From NCBI GenBank assembly GCA_903904515.1, contig CAIVCR010000076.1:31539-95538 (forward strand): DNA of 64,000 bases, given 5' to 3'. Origin of the DNA: an uncultured Bacteroidia bacterium. Lineage in GTDB: Bacteria; Bacteroidota; Bacteroidia; Bacteroidales; Prolixibacteraceae. Positions 35,866 to 43,583 of the stretch are shown here, piece after piece; the stretch's first letter is position 1; the number at the start of each line of letters is the position of its first letter. Both the position numbers and the translations under genes were made by a program. The notes below the pieces were generated by a model. It was given only the letters and a program-made list of their open reading frames with translations, searched no databases and was not told the origin of the DNA.

Positions 35866-37308
35866 ATGCGATTAAATAGAAAGTTTGTAGTGTTAATTGT
35901 CTTGTCATCAGTATTTTTAACATGTTCAAAATCAGGAAACAATACGATTCCGATTATCCCTGCCCCGGTTGTTAAAAATGAAGTTGACTTCTGGCTAACC
36001 AAAAGTGATCAATCGATTACGCTTCAGAAACAAAGCACTGTTTTGGGATTTGGAACATCAGTAAATATCTACCCAACAATTGAAGTTGATGAATCTCAGA
36101 TTTTTCAGGCCATTGATGGTTTCGGATACACACTTACAGGTGGAAGTGCCCAGGTAATAAATTCGTTAAGCCCGACGGTCAAACAGCAATTACTGCAGGA
36201 ACTTTTCGGGAGTGCGGCCAACTCAATTTCAATCAGTTATTTGAGAATCAGCATTGGTGCCTCTGATTTGAATAGTGCTCCATTTTCCTATGACGATATG
36301 CCTGATGGACAAACAGATCTGACTCTCGCGAATTTCACCCTGGCTCCGGATATGACCGATTTAATTCCGGTATTGAAAGAGATCCTGGTGATTAATCCGG
36401 CGATCAAAATTATTGCTACCCCATGGTCACCTCCGGTTTGGATGAAAGACAACAGAAGTTTTATAGGAGGGAGTTTACTCCTGGAATATTATGGCGTTTA
36501 TGCCAATTACTTTGTGACCTACATCCGGAAAATGAAGGAGCAGGGGATCACCATCACTGCGATTACGCCTCAGAATGAGCCACTTTACGGGGGTAATAAT
36601 CCAAGCATGCTGATGTCCGCGGTACAACAGGCAGCATTTATTAAAAATAACCTTGGACCTGCATTCCAGACGGCAACTATTTCTACTAAAATTGTTATCT
36701 ATGATCACAATTGCGACCAGCCGGGTTATCCGATAGCCATATTAAACGACGCTGCTGCCAAACCATTTGTGGATGGCTCTGCTTTTCATCTTTATGGAGG
36801 TGATATCAGTGCTTTGTCGCAGGTTCATAATGCCTTCCCCGATAAAAATGTCTATTTTACAGAGCAATATACCTCATCAACCGGTGATTTCGGAGGCGAT
36901 TTAAAATGGCATCTGAAAAATATAATTATTGGTTCAACGCGCAACTGGAGCAAAGTCGCCCTGGAGTGGAACCTGGCGAACAATGCGGCTTTTGAACCCC
37001 ATACACCCGGAGGGTGCAATACATGTAAAGGAGCTATAACAGTTAATTCAAGTGATAATTTTACCAGAAATGTGGGATATTTTATCGTAGCCCACGCCTC
37101 GAAGTTCATTCCATCCGGCTCGGTCAGAATAGCCAGTAACGTGACCGGAAATCTTAATAATGTGGCGTTTAAGACTTCAGATGGAAAGAAAATCCTGATC
37201 GTTGAAAATGATGGAACTACCAGCGAGATATTTAACATTAAATTCAACGGGCGCTGGGTAACCTCCTCCCTTGATGGAGGTTCAGTTGGAACCTATATCT
37301 GGCTGTGA
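35866..37308 (+). CDS. GH30 beta-glucanase lipoprotein (likely endo-beta-1,6-glucanase)
   Basis: 480-aa lipoprotein (lipobox SSVFLTCSKS). GH30 (beta/alpha)8 barrel: QAIDGFGYTLTGGSAQVINS at the start, SISYLRISIGASDLNS, TPWSPPVWMK, acid/base Glu238 in TPQNEPLYGG, nucleophile Glu333 in YFTEQYTS, and WNLANNAAFEPHTPGGCNTC. The C-terminal beta-sandwich (KILIVENDGTTSEIFNIKFN) is typical. The set resembles GH30_3 enzymes active on beta-1,6-glucan, which would remove beta-1,6 branches of laminarin or fungal glucan; the subfamily is inferred. Closely related to the next gene, so a local duplication. Confidence 0.9.
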   Translation: MRLNRKFVVLIVLSSVFLTCSKSGNNTIPIIPAPVVKNEVDFWLTKSDQSITLQKQSTVLGFGTSVNIYPTIEVDESQIFQAIDGFGYTLTGGSAQVINSLSPTVKQQLLQELFGSAANSISISYLRISIGASDLNSAPFSYDDMPDGQTDLTLANFTLAPDMTDLIPVLKEILVINPAIKIIATPWSPPVWMKDNRSFIGGSLLLEYYGVYANYFVTYIRKMKEQGITITAITPQNEPLYGGNNPSMLMSAVQQAAFIKNNLGPAFQTATISTKIVIYDHNCDQPGYPIAILNDAAAKPFVDGSAFHLYGGDISALSQVHNAFPDKNVYFTEQYTSSTGDFGGDLKWHLKNIIIGSTRNWSKVALEWNLANNAAFEPHTPGGCNTCKGAITVNSSDNFTRNVGYFIVAHASKFIPSGSVRIASNVTGNLNNVAFKTSDGKKILIVENDGTTSEIFNIKFNGRWVTSSLDGGSVGTYIWL

Positions 37309-37360
37309 CCATTTCCAGAATATTTCCTTGCAAAACAATACCGATAATCAATTGCACATC

Positions 37361-38794
37361 ATGAAAAAAAAAGTTGTATCCATTTTTCTTATTGCCTTTC
37401 TGGGTTTTGTTATAACGGTTCATGCCAGAAAAAGCACTGCTAATTTGGGAATAAAGAGACCATCAAAGTCAGATGCAACTGTTTGGATCACAAGCCCTGA
37501 ATCAAATGTACTGTTTCAGTCTCAAAATTTAAGTTTTAATCTGAAAAAGGAGAAAAATAAGAATCCGACGATCCTTATCGATCCCACTTTGACCTTTCAG
37601 ACCATTGATGGATTTGGGAATTGCCTTACCGGTGGGAGTGCCATGTTGTTGCACCGGATGGATCCCCGGAGTCGTCAGGCAATCCTGAAGGAGTTATTCG
37701 CTACCGATGGGAATAATATAGGAATCAGTTATTTGCGTATCAGTATCGGGGCCTCTGATCTGGATGAACATGTTTTTTCATATGATGACCTTCCCGTAGG
37801 GGAAACCGACATCACCTTGTCCCGTTTTTCACTTGCTCCCGATCAGGCTGATCTGATCCCTGTTCTAAAGGAGATACTGGCAATTAACCCGGATATTAAG
37901 ATACTGGGTTCACCCTGGTCGGCACCTACCTGGATGAAGACGAATAATAATTCCAAAGGGGGAAGCTTAAAGCCGGAGTTTTATGATGCTTACGCGAAAT
38001 ATTTTGTGAAATATATCCAGGGGATGAAAAGTGAAGGGATAACGATTGATGCCATTACGATTCAGAATGAGCCACTGCATCCGGGCAATAATCCGAGTCT
38101 GTTTATGCCAGCCGATGAGCAGGCTCAGTTTATCAGGCAAAGTCTGGGACCCGTTTTTGCCGCCTCTGGTATCCGGTCAAAAATTATCGTTTATGACCAT
38201 AATGCCGATCGTCCCGATTATCCCCTAGCAATATTCAAGGATCCTGAGGCTGCAAAATATGTTGATGGCTCGGCTTTTCATCTTTATGGCGGAAAAATTG
38301 AGGCTTTGACACCTGTTCACAATGCGTACCCTGATAAAAATCTCTATTTTACGGAGCAGTGGGTGGGAGCTCCGGGAAATCTTGCCGCTGATCTGGCGTG
38401 GCATGTTCGTACCCTGATCATCGGGGGGACCCGTAACTGGTGCCGTATCGTCCTTGAATGGAACCTGGCCGCCGATCCGAAATACAATCCCCATACCCCC
38501 GGAGGGTGCACCGAGTGTCTTGGAGCAATTACCATTGATGGAAATCAGGTAACCCGAAATCCTGCCTATTATATTCTTGCTCATGCTGCAAAACTTGTCA
38601 GGCCCGGCTCGGTGCGGATAGGGTCAAATACAAGCGAGGAATTGCCCAATGTCGCATTCAGGACTCCGGATGGGAAAAAGGTGCTCATTGTGCAAAATAA
38701 CAGTGGTGGCCGGAAGAATTTCAATATTGAATTTAAAAGAAAAACTGTTTCTGTCTCGCTCGACAAAGGTGCAGTAGGAACGTATATTTTATAA
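37361..38794 (+). CDS. GH30 beta-glucanase, secreted paralogue
   Basis: Start at ATG 37361 gives a signal peptide (KKKVVSIFLIAFLGFVITVH). The longer frame from 37271 overlaps the upstream GH30 and lacks a leader. The barrel parallels the preceding gene: QTIDGFGNCLTGGSAMLLHR, ISYLRISIGASDLDE, SPWSAPTWMK, acid/base Glu237 in QNEPLHPGN, nucleophile Glu332 in FTEQWVGA, WNLAADPKYNPHTPGGCTEC. No lipobox, so it should be periplasmic or released, while its neighbour is lipid-anchored, the same surface/soluble split as the GH16 pair. Last gene of the PUL. Confidence 0.9.
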   Translation: MKKKVVSIFLIAFLGFVITVHARKSTANLGIKRPSKSDATVWITSPESNVLFQSQNLSFNLKKEKNKNPTILIDPTLTFQTIDGFGNCLTGGSAMLLHRMDPRSRQAILKELFATDGNNIGISYLRISIGASDLDEHVFSYDDLPVGETDITLSRFSLAPDQADLIPVLKEILAINPDIKILGSPWSAPTWMKTNNNSKGGSLKPEFYDAYAKYFVKYIQGMKSEGITIDAITIQNEPLHPGNNPSLFMPADEQAQFIRQSLGPVFAASGIRSKIIVYDHNADRPDYPLAIFKDPEAAKYVDGSAFHLYGGKIEALTPVHNAYPDKNLYFTEQWVGAPGNLAADLAWHVRTLIIGGTRNWCRIVLEWNLAADPKYNPHTPGGCTECLGAITIDGNQVTRNPAYYILAHAAKLVRPGSVRIGSNTSEELPNVAFRTPDGKKVLIVQNNSGGRKNFNIEFKRKTVSVSLDKGAVGTYIL

Positions 38795-38827
38795 TTGCTT
38801 GTTTTATTGATTGTTAGTTTATAGAAC

Positions 38828-38872
38828 GAGACCCGGCCCGATGAAAATTTGGTCGGGTTTCTGTTTCAATAA
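38828..38872 (+). terminator. PUL 3' terminator
   Basis: 11-bp stem (38828-38838 with 38851-38861, two G-T pairs) and 12-nt loop, then TGTTTC, after the last GH30 gene. Confidence 0.7.
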
Positions 38873-39031
38873 ACTATTTGGCCATTTAAAATATCCAAGA
38901 AATAAAATAATGTGTATTTTTACCTGCATCTAGATAGCAAACCCAGTTCTGACCAGATAACTTACATATAAACAGTATAATGGTTGGTTGAAGGTGGTAA
39001 AGACAAGTGTCAATCCTGAAATACGAATAGC

Positions 39032-40186
39032 ATGGATTTTGAAATTAGTCAGTTGAAAGGGCGAATCGCAGAACTTGAAGCAGAAAATTCAATCCTGAAA
39101 CAACAGCAAATTGAGATTACCAAGGCCAAAGAATTGTATCTTAAAATATTTGAGGAATTTCCTGCTTTAATTTGGCGTTCACGGTTAGATAAATTGTGCG
39201 ACTATTTTAATAAAACCTGGCTTGATTTCACTGGTAGATCCATGGAGCAAGAATTTGGCAATGGTTGGGCTGAAGGTGTTCATCCTGATGATTTTGATTC
39301 CTGCTTACAAACTTATGTCACTTCATTTGATAAACGGGAAGCATTTTTAATGGAGTACCGGATGAAAAATAAACTGGGCGATTATTGCTGGATCAGAGAT
39401 TTTGGCAGACCATTCTATGATTTGGATAATTCTTTTTTGGGATATATTGGTTCGTGTTACGATATCACAGAAATTAAAGATAACGAACATAAGCTTACCG
39501 AATTAAACGCAACAAAAGACATGTTCTTTTCAATTATTGCACATGATCTCAAAAGTCCGTTCAATTCTGTTATCGGGTTTAGCGAACATCTTCTGGAACT
39601 GATTGAGAAAAAGGAATATGAAAATATTGAGGTATATGCTAATATCATACTTCATTCCTCTAAAAGGGCAATGGATTTGCTAACCAACCTTTTCGAATGG
39701 TCACAATCGCAATCTGGCAGGATGGACCTCAATCCCGAATTTTTCCAGATCGTACCCCTAATTGAAGAGCAAATAACGCTATACAAGTATATAGCTGAGC
39801 AAAAATCGATCGATATAATAAATATACTGCCTCCTGATATCGGGATTAATGCCGATAAGGCTATGATTAAATCGCTGTTACGAAATCTGATTTCAAATGC
39901 CATAAAATTCACCCCTTCAGGAGGAAAGGTTTCCATCTCAGCAGTGGAGAAACAAAATGAGGTAATCGTTTCGGTTAGCGACACCGGCGTTGGAATGTCG
40001 AAAACGAGAATTGACAAGTTGTTCAGCATTGATGAAAGTTATTCCACACCTGGTACGCAAAATGAAAAAGGGACCGGATTGGGTTTAATCCTTTGTCAGG
40101 AATTTATTAAGAAGAATAATGGAAAGATTTGGATTGAAAGCGAAGTAGGGAAAGGGACTACTTTTCACTTTTCATTGCCGTTGTGA
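39032..40186 (+). CDS. Soluble PAS-domain sensor histidine kinase
   Basis: 384-aa cytoplasmic kinase with no TM segment. An N-terminal coiled coil (LKGRIAELEAENSILKQQQ) precedes one PAS domain (LKIFEEFPALIWRSRLDKLC, then PAC-like EYRMKNKLGDYCWIRDFGRP), HisKA with the H box FFSIIAHDLKSPFNSVIGFS, and HATPase_c with N box LLRNLISNAIKFTPSGG, G1 SDTGVGMS and G2 GTGLGLILCQ. No receiver domain and no adjacent response regulator on this strand; the closest regulator is the convergent LytTR protein, which already has its own kinase. The partner is therefore unknown. Confidence 0.92.
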   Translation: MDFEISQLKGRIAELEAENSILKQQQIEITKAKELYLKIFEEFPALIWRSRLDKLCDYFNKTWLDFTGRSMEQEFGNGWAEGVHPDDFDSCLQTYVTSFDKREAFLMEYRMKNKLGDYCWIRDFGRPFYDLDNSFLGYIGSCYDITEIKDNEHKLTELNATKDMFFSIIAHDLKSPFNSVIGFSEHLLELIEKKEYENIEVYANIILHSSKRAMDLLTNLFEWSQSQSGRMDLNPEFFQIVPLIEEQITLYKYIAEQKSIDIINILPPDIGINADKAMIKSLLRNLISNAIKFTPSGGKVSISAVEKQNEVIVSVSDTGVGMSKTRIDKLFSIDESYSTPGTQNEKGTGLGLILCQEFIKKNNGKIWIESEVGKGTTFHFSLPL

Positions 40187-40270
40187 TTTTGAAATAATTA
40201 GGTTTAAACGATCACTTAAAATGTAAATCAGCCATCCCATATTTTATAATCAGCTGAAGAGAAAACCACA

Positions 40271-40993
40271 TCATACTATAAAATTCCTGTCAATATAGGA
40301 TTGAAAACTGGTTTTATATTGTTCTCCTACAGGAATGAATATCTTTCCATCGAAAACTATCCGGTTTCTTTCGACAACTGTAATTTTTGAAAGGTTGACG
40401 ATAAACGACCGGTGGACCCTTAAAAACTGAGTGGGGGGTAATTGCTCTTCAATTGATTTCAAACTAAGCAATGTCATTACAGGATTACTACTTCCCAGGT
40501 GTATTTTAATATATTCGTGCATGCTTTCGATATATTTGATATCGTCTAAATCAATGCGTAGCAGTTTATATTCTGACTTGACAAACAGGTGACCGGTAGC
40601 AGGGATACTCACGGGTGATCCCCTTTTTGCTGTTAATTCGATCATCTCTTTCACCTTATTGGCAGCCCGCAGAAAGCTTGTGTAGCTCACCGGTTTCAGT
40701 AAGTAATCGGTTGCATTCACCTCAAATCCCTCCACTGCATATTCGCTGTAGGCCGTTGTAAAGACAATATAGGGTTTGAAGGTGAGTGATTTCACAAATT
40801 CCATCCCGGTCATTTCGGGCATGTTAATATCAATAAACAGGAGTTGAATATCATTTTTAGCCAGGATCTCCATCGCCTCAAATGGATTGCGGCATTGAGC
40901 AACCAATTCCAGGAATGGGGTTTTCTGAATGTACCCCGCTATTTTTTTAACTGCCAGAGGTTCATCATCAATGGCCAGACATGAGATTTTCAT
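40271..40993 (-). CDS. LytTR-family response regulator
   Basis: 240-aa regulator: receiver domain (LAIDDEPLAVKKIAGYIQKT; phospho-acceptor Asp55 in LLFIDINMPEMTG; Thr/Lys switch FTTAYSEYAVEGFEVNATDY, LLKPVSY) and a LytTR DNA-binding domain (FVKSEYKLLRIDLDDIKYIE, LRVHRSFIVNLSKITVVERN). It overlaps the upstream LytS-type kinase gene by 4 bp, the normal coupled arrangement. Last gene of a tight four-gene operon with a TonB receptor and a membrane protein, so it probably controls that operon or a cell-surface process. Confidence 0.95.
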   Translation of the reverse strand: MKISCLAIDDEPLAVKKIAGYIQKTPFLELVAQCRNPFEAMEILAKNDIQLLFIDINMPEMTGMEFVKSLTFKPYIVFTTAYSEYAVEGFEVNATDYLLKPVSYTSFLRAANKVKEMIELTAKRGSPVSIPATGHLFVKSEYKLLRIDLDDIKYIESMHEYIKIHLGSSNPVMTLLSLKSIEEQLPPTQFLRVHRSFIVNLSKITVVERNRIVFDGKIFIPVGEQYKTSFQSYIDRNFIV

Positions 40994-42048
40994 ACCGGAA
41001 TTTTTAAGTTCACTTCAAATTCTGTTTCCTTGTCAAGTATATCGAGACGGAAATTATCATCATATAATAATTGCAGACTTTTCTTAATATTATCAAGCCC
41101 TATTCCGGAATACTCTCCTTCGGATCTCGTGGTAATTTTGTGTTTGCTGTTTCTGATGTTGCAAATAAGGGAGGTTTCATTTATTTGGAGTTTAAAGTGG
41201 ATGTACGATTTCAACGGATAAGATACTCCATGTTTAAATGCATTTTCAAGTAATGAGATAAAGAGCATCGGCGGAATTCTGGTTTCCGGAATTTGTTCCG
41301 GGAGCACGACATTCACTTCCACCTCATCCGAATGTCTGAGTTGCATCAATGCAATAAAGCTTTTTATGAATTCAATCTCTTTTCTCAGTCCGATCGTATT
41401 TTGGGCAGAATCATATAGCAAATATCGCATTAGTACGGATAGCCGTTCAATAGCATCCTGTGCTTTTTCTGCATCAATCTCAACAAGGGTATGAATGTTG
41501 TTGAGGGTATTCATGAAAAAATGGGGACTTACCTGATGCCTCAGCAGCGCCAGATTGGTTTTGAGATGCTCCTTCTCACTCTCTTTCCGCAATTTTTGCT
41601 CATTCATCCATTTATATTCAAGTTCAAGAGCTGTACTGCTTCCAATGATGAGTAAAGCTGTAATTAAGTTGTTCAAAATTGACCCCAGCAGTGATTGAAG
41701 GTCAGAGGGCGGATTCGGCAGATAGGAAGGATGATCACCCATGCCCGGATGGGGTGGGGGACCCGCAACCGGATGAATAAAAATATTCACAACGGCAACC
41801 ACCGATATCATTACCAATACAATTAGAGCGTATTGTGATCGTTTGTTGTTGAACAGGAATTTAGGCACCAGTACGAATAAATTCACAAGAAAGACCAGGA
41901 AAAGCAAGGAGAGGTTTGTCCAATCCCCGATCATTCTGTTCATGCCATTTGGGCTAATATCCTGCAAATAACGCAAATATGGTGAAATCAATACAAGTAT
42001 CCAGATTGCAGCATAGAGCAATAGAAACCCTTTTCTTGTTTTAAACAT
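40990..42048 (-). CDS. LytS/YehU-type sensor histidine kinase (His_kinase family)
   Basis: 352-aa membrane kinase with about four hydrophobic segments at the N-terminus and the internal His_kinase motif LLRHQVSPHFFMNTLNNIHT, then HATPase with PPMLFISLLENAFKHGV and GEYSGIGLDNIKKSL. The extracytoplasmic loop between TM3 and TM4 carries a His/Pro/Gly/Met-rich patch (HPVAGPPPHPGMGDHPSYLP) that resembles a tail in the neighbouring membrane protein. It may sense metal or bind a partner (inference). Cognate regulator overlaps by 4 bp; 6 bp separate it from the upstream gene. Confidence 0.94.
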   Translation of the reverse strand: MFKTRKGFLLLYAAIWILVLISPYLRYLQDISPNGMNRMIGDWTNLSLLFLVFLVNLFVLVPKFLFNNKRSQYALIVLVMISVVAVVNIFIHPVAGPPPHPGMGDHPSYLPNPPSDLQSLLGSILNNLITALLIIGSSTALELEYKWMNEQKLRKESEKEHLKTNLALLRHQVSPHFFMNTLNNIHTLVEIDAEKAQDAIERLSVLMRYLLYDSAQNTIGLRKEIEFIKSFIALMQLRHSDEVEVNVVLPEQIPETRIPPMLFISLLENAFKHGVSYPLKSYIHFKLQINETSLICNIRNSKHKITTRSEGEYSGIGLDNIKKSLQLLYDDNFRLDILDKETEFEVNLKIPV

Positions 42049-42054
42049 ATCTTT

Positions 42055-43572
42055 TTAATTCAGTTTTTGATAAGCATTGAAATAGGGTGAACTGTAGATC
42101 AACTTAAAATTTTCAGGAACCGGATGCCCCATTCGCATACCTATTCCTGGTCCCATTGGTGGATGACCTCCATCCCCGTTCTCTGGCTTGTGCATTGGTC
42201 TTCGTCCCATTGGCCCTTGCCGCTCTTCGTTTTTTTGTTGCAGAAAAATAATATGCTTATACTTTTCTAATCCTAAATTATCCATTGTCCTTTCATTAGC
42301 TACTTTCATATTCAAATTCCAGGCTGTCCAGAATTCTAAACCGTGCCTTGCCAGAATAATCGTTTCAGCTCTGTCGGTGGGAATATAAGTTTTAATATTT
42401 TGCAAATCCCGGTATGCTAACTCATCAATACAAGGTTTTTTTTCTTCATTAAAATAGATGAAGGTAAAAGCCAAAGTTATTAATACCAGTGAAATTGAAA
42501 AAGGAAGCTCAAGTTTATTATTCATTCGTATTAAATTAAAAATCAACAGGCTTTGCGGAACGAAAAGCAAAACATGAAATCGCTGAACATATTGACCTTC
42601 ATACAAGGGAAATGCAAAAATGAAAATTAAGAAAATTAATGACAGAGTCATGCATTTACTAACCTGATCAGTTGTATTCTTTAGTTTTCGGTATTGAAAA
42701 ATACCAAAAACAGCAAGAGCATACGAGATAAAAGTATTTAACATTAGTGGAAGTACTAAAGGCCCCTGCATTTCAATACGCATTCCAAAGATTTCATTCC
42801 AGAAAGTGATTAAACGAAACGCTCTGCTAAAATCAAATAGTGCAATAATTGCAAATCCAATCGAAATTGTCATTAAAGAAGTAAGGATGGCTTTTTTCCC
42901 GTAAACCACAAAAAGCGATATGGACAGGAATGCCAGACCAAACACAAAAGTGCCAAAATGGGTGAAGGCAATTAAGAATAATGCAATTAATGTCACGATT
43001 AAATTCCTTTGGTTTGGGGAAGCCAGATAACCTTCTAAAAAATAGATGTACACTACAAATAGTGGAATGGCGAACGCATTTTTTTGTAGATCTCCAAGCA
43101 TCACAAAAGGTGAAAAGGAGAATATCGCAAAGAATAAAATAGTCAACCCGGCAAAGAGTGGGAACTTCTGATCATTCTTTGTCATGATTTTAAAAAGTGG
43201 TATTGCCAATAAAGGTAAGGTGGTACTATCAACAATCTTGATTACAGAAATGATGGTTTCATCGTTAACCGCGAACCCCAAAAGCGAAATGACTTTAACG
43301 ATGGAGGCGCAAAAATAAAAATAGAGCGGGACGTCATTAAAACTGAGCAATCCGGTTTTTAATATATTTCGCACCTGCACGGGGTAATACCCCCCATCCA
43401 TCCCTAAGATCAGATCATAAGAGAAACTTATGTATAACCGTAAAATTATCGCCAAAAGAGTAATCACGGTAAATGCAAGTAATCTTACTGATGGTTTATT
43501 TTGCCTCAGCATACCGAAGCGTGAAACTTTAAACTGACTGGAAAGACTTCTCGTGATCATTTGTAATTTCAT
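42055..43572 (-). CDS. Polytopic membrane protein resembling GT-C glycosyltransferases
   Basis: 505-aa protein with roughly ten to eleven TM helices. The first luminal loop contains LILGMDGGYYPVQVRNILKT, which resembles the acidic D-x-YY-type signature of GT-C glycosyltransferases (ArnT/PMT class), but no family can be assigned securely. The C-terminal soluble part includes a Gly/Met/Pro/His-rich stretch (PMGRRPMHKPENGDGG, then HPPMGPGIGMRMGHPVP). Embedded between a TonB receptor (11 bp upstream) and a LytS kinase (6 bp downstream). Possibly sugar transfer to lipid or protein at the cell surface; function otherwise unknown. Confidence 0.6.
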   Translation of the reverse strand: MKLQMITRSLSSQFKVSRFGMLRQNKPSVRLLAFTVITLLAIILRLYISFSYDLILGMDGGYYPVQVRNILKTGLLSFNDVPLYFYFCASIVKVISLLGFAVNDETIISVIKIVDSTTLPLLAIPLFKIMTKNDQKFPLFAGLTILFFAIFSFSPFVMLGDLQKNAFAIPLFVVYIYFLEGYLASPNQRNLIVTLIALFLIAFTHFGTFVFGLAFLSISLFVVYGKKAILTSLMTISIGFAIIALFDFSRAFRLITFWNEIFGMRIEMQGPLVLPLMLNTFISYALAVFGIFQYRKLKNTTDQVSKCMTLSLIFLIFIFAFPLYEGQYVQRFHVLLFVPQSLLIFNLIRMNNKLELPFSISLVLITLAFTFIYFNEEKKPCIDELAYRDLQNIKTYIPTDRAETIILARHGLEFWTAWNLNMKVANERTMDNLGLEKYKHIIFLQQKNEERQGPMGRRPMHKPENGDGGHPPMGPGIGMRMGHPVPENFKLIYSSPYFNAYQKLN

Positions 43573-43583
43573 TTTTCAGGAAA

